Assembly (NCBI GenBank): GCA_023386045.1
Contig: JAEWKK010000019.1
Location: 124,001 to 188,000 of the forward strand
DNA: 64,000 nt
Source of the DNA: Bacteroidota bacterium
GTDB taxonomy: Bacteria > Bacteroidota > Bacteroidia > Chitinophagales > Chitinophagaceae
Direction of reading: 5' to 3'
This document shows, one piece after another, positions 42,385 to 51,028 of the stretch. Made by a program: the position numbers and the translations under genes. Numbering within the stretch: the stretch's first letter is position 1; every line of letters starts with the position of its first letter. Under the pieces are notes generated by a model. It was not told the origin of the DNA and did not search any database. It was given only the letters and a program-made list of their open reading frames with translations.

Positions 42385-42473
42385 AACAATGGTTTTTCCT
42401 GAGATAATTAATGAATCTGTTTCCATAAATCAACCTGATTTATTTTTTCATCGGCAATATGGTGATAAACTAT

Positions 42474-42498
42474 TGTCATGATTCTATCAATCATGACA
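42474..42498. promoter_or_regulatory. Perfect 10-base inverted repeat upstream of the DUF2911 gene
   Basis: TGTCATGATT / AATCATGACA around a 5-base spacer. It has the dimensions of a dimeric repressor site and lies about 15 bases before the TTTG element of the candidate promoter at 42514-42545. Confidence 0.4.
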
Positions 42499-42513
42499 GT
42501 GATGGAGTCCTGC

Positions 42514-42545
42514 TTTGGTAGCCTTTATGAAAAGCTGTATTTTTT
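42514..42545 (+). promoter_or_regulatory. Candidate promoter of DUF2911-asnB
   Basis: TTTG at 42514-42517, 20-base spacer, TATTTTTT at 42538-42545 (one mismatch to TAnnTTTG). The ATG at 42550 lies 5 bases after the box, so a leaderless message is possible. Confidence 0.35.
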
Positions 42546-42549
42546 CGCC

Positions 42550-43167
42550 ATGAAATCTTTAATGGCTTTGTTATTAATGATAGGATTGTTTGCATGCCGG
42601 GATAAGCCTTCACAATCTGGACCAAGGCCCCGCCTGGTACCAAGGGATTCCATGCCAAAAGAACTGGGAAATCCCTATGCACCTGTTGATGTTTCACCTA
42701 TGGACATGAGCTACCTGCCAGTTGATTATCCAAAATTGATCAGTAAGAAAAAAAATCCTGTTGCCAGGGTTATATATAGCCGTCCGCATAAACAGGGTCG
42801 AAAGATATTTGGTCAGCTACTCAAATATGGTGAACCATGGAGACTGGGTGCCAATGAGGCAACTGAACTGGAAGTATTTGAACCACTTCGGATCAAAGGC
42901 AAAATTGTACCCGTTGGCAAATATGTTCTTTATTGCATTCCCTACAAAGACAAATGGACCATTGTATTCAATCGCAATCTTTATAGCTGGGGACTGGAGC
43001 AGGACAGCACAAAAGATGTTTCGCGTTTTGATGCTTCCATCTCCATTTTAAAAAACCAGTCCATCGAATATTTTACCATGGTCTTCCAGGAAACAAAAAA
43101 AGGTGCAGACCTCGTGATGGTTTGGGATGATGTGGAAGGACGTTTACCTGTTGAATTTACTCAATAA
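42550..43167 (+). CDS. DUF2911 domain lipoprotein
   Basis: A 205-residue protein starting at the ATG at 42550 (MKSLMALLLMIGLFAC), with lipoprotein Cys16; the frame upstream to 42478 is judged untranslated. The DUF2911 core is visible in VARVIYSRPHKQGRKIFG, YGEPWRLGANEATELEV and KYVLYCIPYKDKWTIVFNRNL, a beta-sandwich of unknown function common in Bacteroidota. It ends 6 bases before asnB, so the two are almost certainly one transcript. Confidence 0.82.
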   Translation: MKSLMALLLMIGLFACRDKPSQSGPRPRLVPRDSMPKELGNPYAPVDVSPMDMSYLPVDYPKLISKKKNPVARVIYSRPHKQGRKIFGQLLKYGEPWRLGANEATELEVFEPLRIKGKIVPVGKYVLYCIPYKDKWTIVFNRNLYSWGLEQDSTKDVSRFDASISILKNQSIEYFTMVFQETKKGADLVMVWDDVEGRLPVEFTQ

Positions 43168-43173
43168 GCAATC

Positions 43174-45018
43174 ATGTGTGGTATTGCCGGAATCATCAGC
43201 CAGGATAAAAAAAGATTTTCTGAAGAAGATTTTCATGCAGCTCTCTCCTGCCTACAACACCGCGGGCCGCAGGGAAAAGGCTACTGGAAGAATGAAGATA
43301 GCCAGGTAATATTTGGACATCGCCGGCTGGCCATCATTGATCTTAGCGATGCTGCTGCTCAACCCATGCACTTCTCTGGAAGATATACCATCGTGCATAA
43401 CGGTGAAATTTATAACTACATAGAATTAAGAAAAGAGCTTGAGCAGAAAGGTTATCAATTTCATTCTTCTTCGGATACAGAGATTATCCTTGCTGCTTAT
43501 GATGCCTGGAAGAAGGATTGTGTGAAATATTTTGATGGCATGTTTGCATTTGCGATCTGGGATGAAAAAGAAAAAACCTTTTTCGCAGCAAGAGACCGTA
43601 TGGGAGAAAAGCCTTTTTATTTTTATTATGATGGCAATAGTTTCTGCTTTGCCTCAGAAATGAAATTTTTTTGGCGCCTGGGAATACCAAAGGAAGTGAA
43701 CAGATCCATGCTGTTTAATTTTCTTACTATTGGATATACAGCAAATCCCGGTGACCCCCAGGAAAGCTTTTACACCGGCATACATCAGCTACCTGCTGCT
43801 TCATTTGTTCATTTTAATTTTCATGATAAGGAACCTGTTATAGAAAAATACTGGCAGCCAGAGATCAATGTGAATCAAGCCATCACCGCGGAAGAAGCCA
43901 TTGAACAGTTCAGGAAACTCTTTTCAGAATCCATAAGAAAGCGAATGAGAAGTGATGTTGCCATAGGTACAAGTCTTAGTGGCGGCATTGATTCTTCTTC
44001 CATCGTTGCTTTATGCGACCACATGGCTGCTGATCATTATAGTCACGAATGTTTTACTGCTGTATTCAAAGGATTTGAAAAAGACGAAGCAGCTTATGCC
44101 TCAATGGTAGCTTCTAAATTTGGATTACGTCACCATTTGGTTGAGATCAATGATAACGAAGTGGCTACATTAATGCAAAAGGTGATGAATGCGCAGGAAA
44201 TGCCATTCAGCTCTGCAAGCGTGCTGGCCCAATATAAAGTTTATGAAGCCGCCAAAAAAAATGGTGTGATCGTTTTACTCGATGGCCAGGGTGCAGACGA
44301 ATTGCTTGGTGGTTATTCCAAATACTACCAGTGGTACTGGTCTGAATTATACCGGCAAAAAAAACTGGGAGCTTCAGGAGAACAAAAATCAGCGCTTATC
44401 AATGGCATAAAGCAAAAATTTTCACTGCCCCGGAAGATAGCAGCTTTATTCCCTGAATTTGCAGGAAGCCTGCTACAAAGTAAAAAATCAAGGCAGGCAT
44501 TTAAAGATCCGCTTTTGAACCGCGACTTTGCTTTCACGCATAAACGATCACTCTACTATTCACTACCAACTCAACATGATCTGAATGGAATTCTCTATTT
44601 CGACAGTTTTGTAAACGGCCTGGATGAATTATTGAGGCTGGCCGACAGGAACAGTATGGCTCATAGCACAGAAGTGAGATTGCCTTTTTTAAGCCATGAG
44701 CTTATAGAATTTTTATTTACCCTTCCTCCTCAATTCAAGATTCACCAGGGATGGAGCAAATGGCTGCTGAGAAAAGCTTTGAGTGAGGATCTTCCTGCTG
44801 AAATCACCTGGCGAAAGGACAAGGTGGGCTTCGAACCTCCTCAGATGAAATGGATGCAGAATAAAGATGTGGAAGAATCCATTATGGAAGGAAAGAAAAA
44901 ACTGGTGGATCAAAAGATTCTTGATTCAGCTGTTCTAAAAAAGAACCAGCCGCATAGTTCATACGCGGCTGGTGGTAAAGATTGGAAGTACTGGTCGGCT
45001 TCCTTTTTATTTAATTAA
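43174..45018 (+). CDS. asnB: Asparagine synthetase B (glutamine-hydrolysing)
   Basis: A 614-residue two-domain amidotransferase. Cys2 (after processing of Met1) is the glutaminase nucleophile in MCGIAGI; the PP-loop SGGIDSS at residues 269-275 binds ATP for aspartate activation. DGQGADELLGGY and the C-terminal LADRNSMAHSTEVRLPFL also match. Members of this branch can also amidate cell-surface sugars or peptides, but no biosynthetic cluster is near, so asparagine synthesis is the simplest reading. Its last codons overlap the stop of the convergent gene by 4 bases and contain that gene's terminator. Confidence 0.9.
   Translation: MCGIAGIISQDKKRFSEEDFHAALSCLQHRGPQGKGYWKNEDSQVIFGHRRLAIIDLSDAAAQPMHFSGRYTIVHNGEIYNYIELRKELEQKGYQFHSSSDTEIILAAYDAWKKDCVKYFDGMFAFAIWDEKEKTFFAARDRMGEKPFYFYYDGNSFCFASEMKFFWRLGIPKEVNRSMLFNFLTIGYTANPGDPQESFYTGIHQLPAASFVHFNFHDKEPVIEKYWQPEINVNQAITAEEAIEQFRKLFSESIRKRMRSDVAIGTSLSGGIDSSSIVALCDHMAADHYSHECFTAVFKGFEKDEAAYASMVASKFGLRHHLVEINDNEVATLMQKVMNAQEMPFSSASVLAQYKVYEAAKKNGVIVLLDGQGADELLGGYSKYYQWYWSELYRQKKLGASGEQKSALINGIKQKFSLPRKIAALFPEFAGSLLQSKKSRQAFKDPLLNRDFAFTHKRSLYYSLPTQHDLNGILYFDSFVNGLDELLRLADRNSMAHSTEVRLPFLSHELIEFLFTLPPQFKIHQGWSKWLLRKALSEDLPAEITWRKDKVGFEPPQMKWMQNKDVEESIMEGKKKLVDQKILDSAVLKKNQPHSSYAAGGKDWKYWSASFLFN
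44936..44972 (-). terminator. Minus-strand intrinsic terminator embedded in the asnB coding sequence
   Basis: Read on the minus strand, CCAGCCGC pairs with GCGGCTGG (perfect 8-base stem, 11-base loop) and is followed by TTCTTTTTT. It lies 43 bases after the stop of the PepSY-like gene at 45015 but inside the reading frame of asnB (residues about 588-600). Confidence 0.8.
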
Positions 45019-45452
45019 CCTTTTCTCATTCTTTTCTGCACAGAGATAGAACCAAAGACATCTGCTTTTACTTCAACCCAGCTCTTATCATCTTCCAGCA
45101 CTACATGGTAGTATGTTCCTTCTTCGGAAGAGATCTCGGTCACACCAAAAATTGTTTTATCAGCAAACCTGGTCTTGATCTTTGAAATAACCATCAGTGG
45201 CAAATGCTCTTCTGAATAGTAACGAAGGGTATTAATGATATTTCCTTCCTTGTCGTAATTTACTTTTAACTGGATCTCATGCTGCTTAAAGCTGACTTCA
45301 TAGCTCGTAGCTGTTTCGGCCCATGATACATCCCTGGCATCACTGAAAGTTTTATTGAATGCTTCAAGAACTTTTTCATTTACACCAGGGTCACTGGCAA
45401 ATGAATAAAAACTGCTGATTAAGATAACTGCTGCTAAAATGATCTTTTTCAT
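45015..45452 (-). CDS. Secreted PepSY-like (DUF2874-type) protein
   Basis: A 145-residue exported protein with a signal peptide (IILAAVILISSFYSFA). Two similar alpha-beta halves, ARDVSWAETATSYEVSFK and KTIFGVTEISSEEGTYYHVVLED, match the PepSY/BLIP-like repeat often called DUF2874. Such proteins may bind or inhibit periplasmic peptidases. It ends 4 bases inside asnB on the opposite strand and appears to use a terminator inside that gene. A perfect palindrome lies 33 bases upstream of its start. Confidence 0.75.
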   Translation of the reverse strand: MKKIILAAVILISSFYSFASDPGVNEKVLEAFNKTFSDARDVSWAETATSYEVSFKQHEIQLKVNYDKEGNIINTLRYYSEEHLPLMVISKIKTRFADKTIFGVTEISSEEGTYYHVVLEDDKSWVEVKADVFGSISVQKRMRKG

Positions 45453-45485
45453 AACTATGGTTTTGATTTTTTAATTCTGATTTAC

Positions 45486-45505
45486 TTTACGAATGTATTC
45501 GTAAA
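45486..45505. promoter_or_regulatory. Perfect palindrome in the promoter region of the PepSY-like gene
   Basis: TTTACGAATGTATTCGTAAA is a 20-base inverted repeat with 9-base arms and a 2-base centre. On the minus strand it immediately follows a -7-like TATGTTTT, near the expected transcription start, so it is a good operator candidate. Confidence 0.5.
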
Positions 45506-45652
45506 AACATAGTGCGTTTTTTTCTTTACATCATTGGCAATAACAAAAACCTAACAATGAAGGGCTTTTAGAAAGCACTTAACATGAATTGCAAAATTTG
45601 AATGATGAATGGAATTTATCAGGGATGTGAAGCCATGCCAGATTTTTTCATT

Positions 45653-45675
45653 CAGATTAAGAACTTGTTAATCTG
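45653..45675. promoter_or_regulatory. Hairpin in the 351-base gap upstream of the trans-sulfuration gene
   Basis: CAGATTAA (45653-45660) and TTAATCTG (45668-45675) form a perfect 8-base stem with a 7-base loop about 130 bases before the start of the gene at 45804. I saw no match to a SAM riboswitch in the gap. Apart from this and the palindrome at 45486 the gap holds no gene. Confidence 0.3.
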
Positions 45676-45803
45676 GAATAACGGCTGCAGCATGGTCAAA
45701 AAATCATGATGAATGCAATTGAAAGGGATTCTTCATCTTTGCAGGCAATTGCGCTGTTTTGAAATAGTTTATTTCAGGACCACATCAATAAATAAATCTT
45801 TTT

Positions 45804-46943
45804 ATGAAACTCGGAACAAAATTCATACATGCAGGAGTAGAGCCAGATCCAACAACAGGCGCCATCATGACGCCAATTTACCAAACCTCAACCTATGTGC
45901 AGGAAGCACCCGCACAGCATAAGGGTTATGAATATGCCAGAAGTCAGAATCCTACAAGAACCGCACTGGAAGCAGCTTTCGCGGCCATTGAAAATGGAAA
46001 GTTTGGACTTGCCTTTAGCAGTGGAGTGGCAGCAACTGATGCCGTGATCAAACTTTTACAACCAGGCGATGAAGTGATTGCTGCCAGTGATATGTATGGC
46101 GGTACATACAGGCTGTTTACAAAGGTCTTCGAAAAGTTCGGGATCAAATTCCATTATGTAAACATGCAGAATGCTGAAAATATCAGGTCATTCATCAACA
46201 GCAATACAAAGCTGGTATGGACAGAAACCCCTACTAATCCCTTGATGAACATTACTGATATTGCTGCTGTTGCTGCTATTACCAAAGAACACAAGCTCCT
46301 CCTTTGTGTTGACAACACCTTTGCTTCTCCCTATCTCCAAAACCCGCTTGATCTTGGTGCTGATATTGTCATGCATTCTGTAACCAAGTACCTGGGAGGA
46401 CATAGTGATGTGATCCAGGGATGCCTGGTAATGAACGATAAGGACCTGCGCGAACAGTTATATTTTATTCAGAAAAGTTGTGGCGCTGTACCAGGGCCCA
46501 TGGACTGCTTCCTGGTATTGAGAGGAATTAAAACTTTGCATGTGCGCATGCAGCGTCATTGTGAGAATGGAGAGAAAGTGGCCAACTTCCTGCGCAATCA
46601 TCCAAAGGTTGGAAAAGTTTACTGGTGCGGATTTACTGATCATCCCAACCATGACATTGCTAAAAAGCAGATGCGGGGCTTTGGCGGCATGATGAGCTTT
46701 ACTTTGAAGAACGATAGCGTTGATGAAGCCAAGAGAGTTCTTTCATCTACAAAAGTATTTGCACTTGCCGAAAGCCTTGGTGGTGTTGAATCGCTGATCA
46801 ATCACCCGGCTTCCATGACCCATGCTTCCATTCCAAGAGAGGAAAGAATCAAAAATGGTCTGACTGATTCCCTGATCAGGCTGAGTGTTGGTATTGAAGA
46901 CGCTGATGATCTCATAGATGACCTGAACCAGGCTATTGGATAA
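45804..46943 (+). CDS. Trans-sulfuration PLP enzyme (cystathionine gamma-synthase / gamma-lyase)
   Basis: A 379-residue Cys/Met-metabolism enzyme. The PLP lysine is Lys195 in HSVTKYLGGH; YARSQNPTR near 44 and GLAFSSGVAA near 68 bind substrate and phosphate, and SLGGVESLINHPASMTH near the C-terminus is diagnostic of the family. Cystathionine gamma-synthase and gamma-lyase cannot be separated reliably by eye, so no symbol is given. It acts in methionine or cysteine synthesis from homoserine or cystathionine. It is encoded 41 bases upstream of the TIGR02757 gene. Confidence 0.9.
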   Translation: MKLGTKFIHAGVEPDPTTGAIMTPIYQTSTYVQEAPAQHKGYEYARSQNPTRTALEAAFAAIENGKFGLAFSSGVAATDAVIKLLQPGDEVIAASDMYGGTYRLFTKVFEKFGIKFHYVNMQNAENIRSFINSNTKLVWTETPTNPLMNITDIAAVAAITKEHKLLLCVDNTFASPYLQNPLDLGADIVMHSVTKYLGGHSDVIQGCLVMNDKDLREQLYFIQKSCGAVPGPMDCFLVLRGIKTLHVRMQRHCENGEKVANFLRNHPKVGKVYWCGFTDHPNHDIAKKQMRGFGGMMSFTLKNDSVDEAKRVLSSTKVFALAESLGGVESLINHPASMTHASIPREERIKNGLTDSLIRLSVGIEDADDLIDDLNQAIG

Positions 46944-46984
46944 GGTTTCCAATATGATCATCATGATGAAATGGTTACCTGACC

Positions 46985-47758
46985 ATGGATAATAAAGAAC
47001 TGAAAGCATTTTTGGACAGAAAGGTTGATGAATACAATCAACCTTCTTTCATTTCCAAAGATCCTGTTTGTATTCCTCATCTTTTTTCCAAAAAGCAGGA
47101 TAAAGAGATCGCCGGTTTCTTTGCTTCCATATTTGCCTGGGGCAACCGCACCACCATTATCAATAAAAGCAATGAGCTCATGGCCTTAATGGATCATGCA
47201 CCTCATGATTTCATAACAACACATACAGAAGATCAGCTAAGACGCATGCTTGCCTTCAAACATCGCACTTTCAATACTACCGACCTCCTGTATTTTATCC
47301 TGTTCCTGAAATATCATTACAGCAAATCTTCCACGCTTGAAACCGCCTTTACACAATGGATGCTACCGGGAGATGCCAACATTAAAAAAGCTTTGTCGGG
47401 CTTTCACCATTATTTTTTTTCTCTTCCTGATGCACCGGCCAGAACAAAAAAACATATAGCGACACCTGAAAAAGGATCAACCTGTAAAAGGCTGAACATG
47501 TTCCTAAGATGGATGGTAAGAAAAGATGATCGAGGTGTTGACTTTGGTCTATGGAAAAAAATTAGTCCGGCACAACTGGTTTGTCCCATTGACGTTCATG
47601 TTGCCAGGGTTGCCAGTAAATTCAAATTGATAAAAAGAAATACCGTGGACTGGCAAACTGCAATTGAATTAACGGAGAGGTTAAAAAAATTTGACCGGGA
47701 AGACCCGATCAAATATGATTTCGCCTTATTTGGCTTGGGAGTAGTTGAAAAATTCTGA
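46985..47758 (+). CDS. TIGR02757/DUF2400 family protein
   Basis: A 257-residue cytoplasmic protein of a conserved, poorly characterised family. Recognisable are the N-terminal DPVCIPHLFSKKQDKEIAGF segment, FASIFAWGNR near residue 47, and LNMFLRWMVRKDD near 168 followed by CPIDVHVARVASKF near 198, with a conserved Asp/His. The helix-rich layout resembles HhH-type DNA glycosylases, but no activity is established to my knowledge. It ends exactly where the TonB-type barrel ends on the opposite strand (47758/47759). Confidence 0.82.
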   Translation: MDNKELKAFLDRKVDEYNQPSFISKDPVCIPHLFSKKQDKEIAGFFASIFAWGNRTTIINKSNELMALMDHAPHDFITTHTEDQLRRMLAFKHRTFNTTDLLYFILFLKYHYSKSSTLETAFTQWMLPGDANIKKALSGFHHYFFSLPDAPARTKKHIATPEKGSTCKRLNMFLRWMVRKDDRGVDFGLWKKISPAQLVCPIDVHVARVASKFKLIKRNTVDWQTAIELTERLKKFDREDPIKYDFALFGLGVVEKF

Positions 47759-50545
47759 TCAAAACATAAACAGCCTGTCCTTACCTCCAACTTTCTTTGG
47801 AGCACCCAGGTTCCTGATGTTATAGGTGAATGACAATGAACCAAAACGTTGCAAAACATTAGTCTGGTTATCCACTACCTGGTTCAAACTGGTATAACGG
47901 TAAAGCCCATTGTTACGATCGAGAATATCAAATACACTCAGCTTCAGAAGTCCTGCATCTCCTTTAAGCATCAGGAGAGTGACAGCAGCATTCCATAAAA
48001 TATTTGTCTTTGGCAATCCCGGAGAAACCTGGTTGGTATTTCTATAAGCAAGATTGGTTTCCCAAACCAGTTTCTTGGGCCACCTGATGATCAATTCACC
48101 TTCCATATAATGCGTTACTACTTTGATGTTCCTGAAAGTCGGATCCGTATAAGTTGTGCGGCTGATGTTAGGACTGTACATAGGCCTGAATTCAATCACA
48201 TCATTCCAGTTCAATCCAATATTTACACCTGGGCCTCCACCCACAGTTTTAGCAATTCCTTCCTGTCCGTTGACAAGCACTTTCCTGCGACTGTAATTGA
48301 AATTGGGTGAGATGCGGAAAGAGAAAATAAATTTCTGATTGTTCTTGTACTCTTTTCCAAAACCTACACCACCCCATAATTGCACGGTACCGCCTGCATT
48401 TACCGGCCTGTCGGATTGCACACCATTAGCATCAATGGTACGGCTCATCACCACATCATTGCTGATCACACTTCCATTGATCCAGAAATTATAGCTGGCA
48501 CCTGTTCCCTGGAAAAAATTAAAATTGCTTGCATAAAACTGGTGCTGCCTTATTGGTTTTAAATAAGGATTACCATAACGGATCATGAATGGGTTAGTAC
48601 TATCCGGAACAGGTGTGAGATAAGTAACCGAAGGTGCCGATACATTCATATTGTAATTGGCCGAAAGCTGTTTCCATTGAAAGGACGCACTCGGTAAAAC
48701 ATTAAAAAGGGTGGTATGAATTGGATCGGCTATGTTCCTGAATTGATTATTGATATCCTGCCATAATCCATTCATTCCCGCAGTGATGCTGGCTTTACCA
48801 ATTTTGTAGGTGAGACCTGCATAGCCATTTAATTTATTCTGTTTCCTTTCAAAGCCACTGCTGGCTGCATAGTCAAGTAATTCATATTTGAAGCTGTTCA
48901 AGTCCTTATCATACAAACCCACATCCTGTTTTTCTTTCTGGAACTCGTGCCTGGCGTTAAACCTCACCGCCCATTTTTTACCGAATGGTATGGCATAATT
49001 CAAATTGGTATTGATGAAAAGCGTTGGTGAGTTTTGTCTCCGCAGCTGATCAAATATGCGATGGTCAGCCGGAAAATATTCATCGATCACTGATTCTGTG
49101 ATATACCTGTTGAGGTTACTGTTGTAACTAACAAAATGAGCAAGGTTCAAAGATTTACCCTTCGTTTTTTTTGAGCGCCGGGTAACGAAAAAATTATGAC
49201 TGTACCTGTTAGCGTAAAAATTATTGAACTGGTCGCCTTCACCACTGCTAACCTTTCCCAGTTTGTTATTGTTTACCTGTACATCGGCTTCAATATTTTC
49301 GCTGGTAGTAGAATAAGAATAGCTGGCTTTGAATTCAACATCTGTAAGACTATCAGGCTTCAGCTTTGTGCCCGTACTGAAATTATGATTGTAAACGATC
49401 CGGTTATTAAAAGTAGTTGTTCGGTTATTGATCACCGTATCTCCAATAAACTGCTGGTTGTTATTCACCTGTTCCACCCTGTTCCTGGTGTTGCCAAAAA
49501 AATACTGAAGGAAGAAAGATCTTTTTTTATTGGGAGCATGGTTCAGATTGAAACCTCCGCCTGCTGTCCTTGAGATACCTGCATCAAGTCCTCCAAAAGA
49601 AATTCCATTCAGGGCAAACCCGGTTTGACCTCCACGGTTCATCACCATCATGGAATTATACCCGCTACGGTTGAAACCTCCCAGGTCCTGAACTTCTTTC
49701 ATGGAAAAACCGCTCCTGTTGACATTATTGCTGAAACCAAGAAGACTAAGCTGCATGGTGTCGCGGTAAACGTTCGCTATCGCACCCAGTTCATAACGCT
49801 CCTTTGTTCCGCCACCAGCATACATTTTTCCAAACCAGCCTTTCTTAACACCTTTCTTGAGGGTGAGGTTGATAACCTGTCCAATATTGGTAAGATCACC
49901 TGTCGTACTCCTGTTGGCTTCTTCTTTGTCTTCGGTAACCTGTATCTTATCAATGACATTGGCAGGAAGATTCCTGGTGGCCATCTTGGGATCATCACCA
50001 AAAAAAGCTTTACCGTCCACCATGATCCGGTTCACTTTTTTTCCATTGGCGGTGATATTTCCTTCCGCGTCTACCTGAATGCCTGGCAGTTTTTTCAAGA
50101 GGTCTTCTACCAGGGAAGTAGGAAGTGTTTTAAAAGATGAAGCATTAAATTCAATCGTATCTTTTTTTACAGTCACGGGAGGTCGTTCTGCAATGATCAG
50201 CACTTCATCCAGTGTTTTTGAAGTAGGTATCATGCTGATGGTTCCCAAATCTTTGGTTTCATCACCTGATAAACTGAATTCATGCCTGGAGGCCTCATAA
50301 CCTGAATAGGAAATTACTGCCCGCAGGTTTGTATTTACTGGAAGTCCTGGTACTTTAAACTCTCCTTCCGGATTGCTCAAACGATAGGTAATGATCGAAG
50401 TATCAGCAGCACGAAAAACCGTAATGGTTGCAAAGCCAAGTGCCTGCTTTCCGGAGGTATCCACCAACTTTCCCTTGATGCTCTGGGCTGAAAGCTGTAT
50501 TCCAACCAGCCAGATTAAGGCAAACAGTATCGTGAATTTTTTCAT
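47759..50545 (-). CDS. TonB-dependent receptor-like outer-membrane beta-barrel protein
   Basis: A 928-residue outer-membrane protein starting at the ATG at 50545 (MKKFTILFALIWLVG). It has a Sec signal, then a carboxypeptidase-like regulatory domain (IKGKLVDTSGKQALGFATI), a plug domain (VEDLLKKLPGIQVDAEGNI, MVDGKAFFGDDPKMATRNLP) and a barrel ending in SLSFTYNIRNLG. It lacks a strong TonB box and resembles the outer-membrane barrel group frequent in Chitinophagaceae. Its ligand is unknown; no SusD partner follows, so it is not a typical polysaccharide-utilisation receptor. Confidence 0.88.
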   Translation of the reverse strand: MKKFTILFALIWLVGIQLSAQSIKGKLVDTSGKQALGFATITVFRAADTSIITYRLSNPEGEFKVPGLPVNTNLRAVISYSGYEASRHEFSLSGDETKDLGTISMIPTSKTLDEVLIIAERPPVTVKKDTIEFNASSFKTLPTSLVEDLLKKLPGIQVDAEGNITANGKKVNRIMVDGKAFFGDDPKMATRNLPANVIDKIQVTEDKEEANRSTTGDLTNIGQVINLTLKKGVKKGWFGKMYAGGGTKERYELGAIANVYRDTMQLSLLGFSNNVNRSGFSMKEVQDLGGFNRSGYNSMMVMNRGGQTGFALNGISFGGLDAGISRTAGGGFNLNHAPNKKRSFFLQYFFGNTRNRVEQVNNNQQFIGDTVINNRTTTFNNRIVYNHNFSTGTKLKPDSLTDVEFKASYSYSTTSENIEADVQVNNNKLGKVSSGEGDQFNNFYANRYSHNFFVTRRSKKTKGKSLNLAHFVSYNSNLNRYITESVIDEYFPADHRIFDQLRRQNSPTLFINTNLNYAIPFGKKWAVRFNARHEFQKEKQDVGLYDKDLNSFKYELLDYAASSGFERKQNKLNGYAGLTYKIGKASITAGMNGLWQDINNQFRNIADPIHTTLFNVLPSASFQWKQLSANYNMNVSAPSVTYLTPVPDSTNPFMIRYGNPYLKPIRQHQFYASNFNFFQGTGASYNFWINGSVISNDVVMSRTIDANGVQSDRPVNAGGTVQLWGGVGFGKEYKNNQKFIFSFRISPNFNYSRRKVLVNGQEGIAKTVGGGPGVNIGLNWNDVIEFRPMYSPNISRTTYTDPTFRNIKVVTHYMEGELIIRWPKKLVWETNLAYRNTNQVSPGLPKTNILWNAAVTLLMLKGDAGLLKLSVFDILDRNNGLYRYTSLNQVVDNQTNVLQRFGSLSFTYNIRNLGAPKKVGGKDRLFMF

Positions 50546-50629
50546 TGGCTCTGATTTGGGAAACAATTATACGACACCATTCGTAGCATGAAAGCCCGAT
50601 CTGTATCAACGGTGTTTTGAAAGGATAAG

Positions 50630-50965
50630 TTGAGGATATTTGTGCATACATTGAATTCCTCTCCAGAAAAAATATTATCCGATCTCAGTAATCAACTATC
50701 CCTGGTAGAAAAACAGGATTTGCGTTTGCAGTTGATTGAATACATCAATTTATTATTACTGGAAGATTTTAACCGGCTTTTGCAATTATTATATCGGGTT
50801 GATGTTAGTGAACAAAAGCTCAGGAATTTATTACGGGAAAATCCTTCCACTGATGCTGCCATTCTCATAGCTGATCTATTGATTGCAAGACAGGATGAAA
50901 AAATAAAAACGCGTAACAGGTTTTCTAAGGAAGATGATGATATTCCTGAAGAAGATAAATGGTAA
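50630..50965 (+). CDS. Small protein of unknown function, non-ATG start
   Basis: A 111-residue frame that contains no ATG. Possible starts are TTG 50630, GTG 50642 and TTG 50651; the last gives a product beginning with NSSPEKILSDLSNQL and looks best. The protein is helical and leucine-rich (LIEYINLLLLEDFNRLLQLLY), then acidic at the C-terminus (DDDIPEEDKW). No family is recognised. Consistent hydrophobic periodicity over about 80 residues supports a genuine gene, divergent from the TonB-type barrel. Confidence 0.6.
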   Translation: MRIFVHTLNSSPEKILSDLSNQLSLVEKQDLRLQLIEYINLLLLEDFNRLLQLLYRVDVSEQKLRNLLRENPSTDAAILIADLLIARQDEKIKTRNRFSKEDDDIPEEDKW

Positions 50966-51028
50966 TCTCTTTAAGCACACCCATCCTTTTGCGGCATCAT
51001 TTTTTTGCAATTCCTAAAAACAGCTTAT

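Noticed and set aside
45453..45803. SAM riboswitch upstream of the trans-sulfuration gene, or upstream of metF
   Set aside because: I could not find the kink-turn, core stems or other SAM-class signatures in either leader; only simple hairpins are visible. A covariance-model search would settle this.
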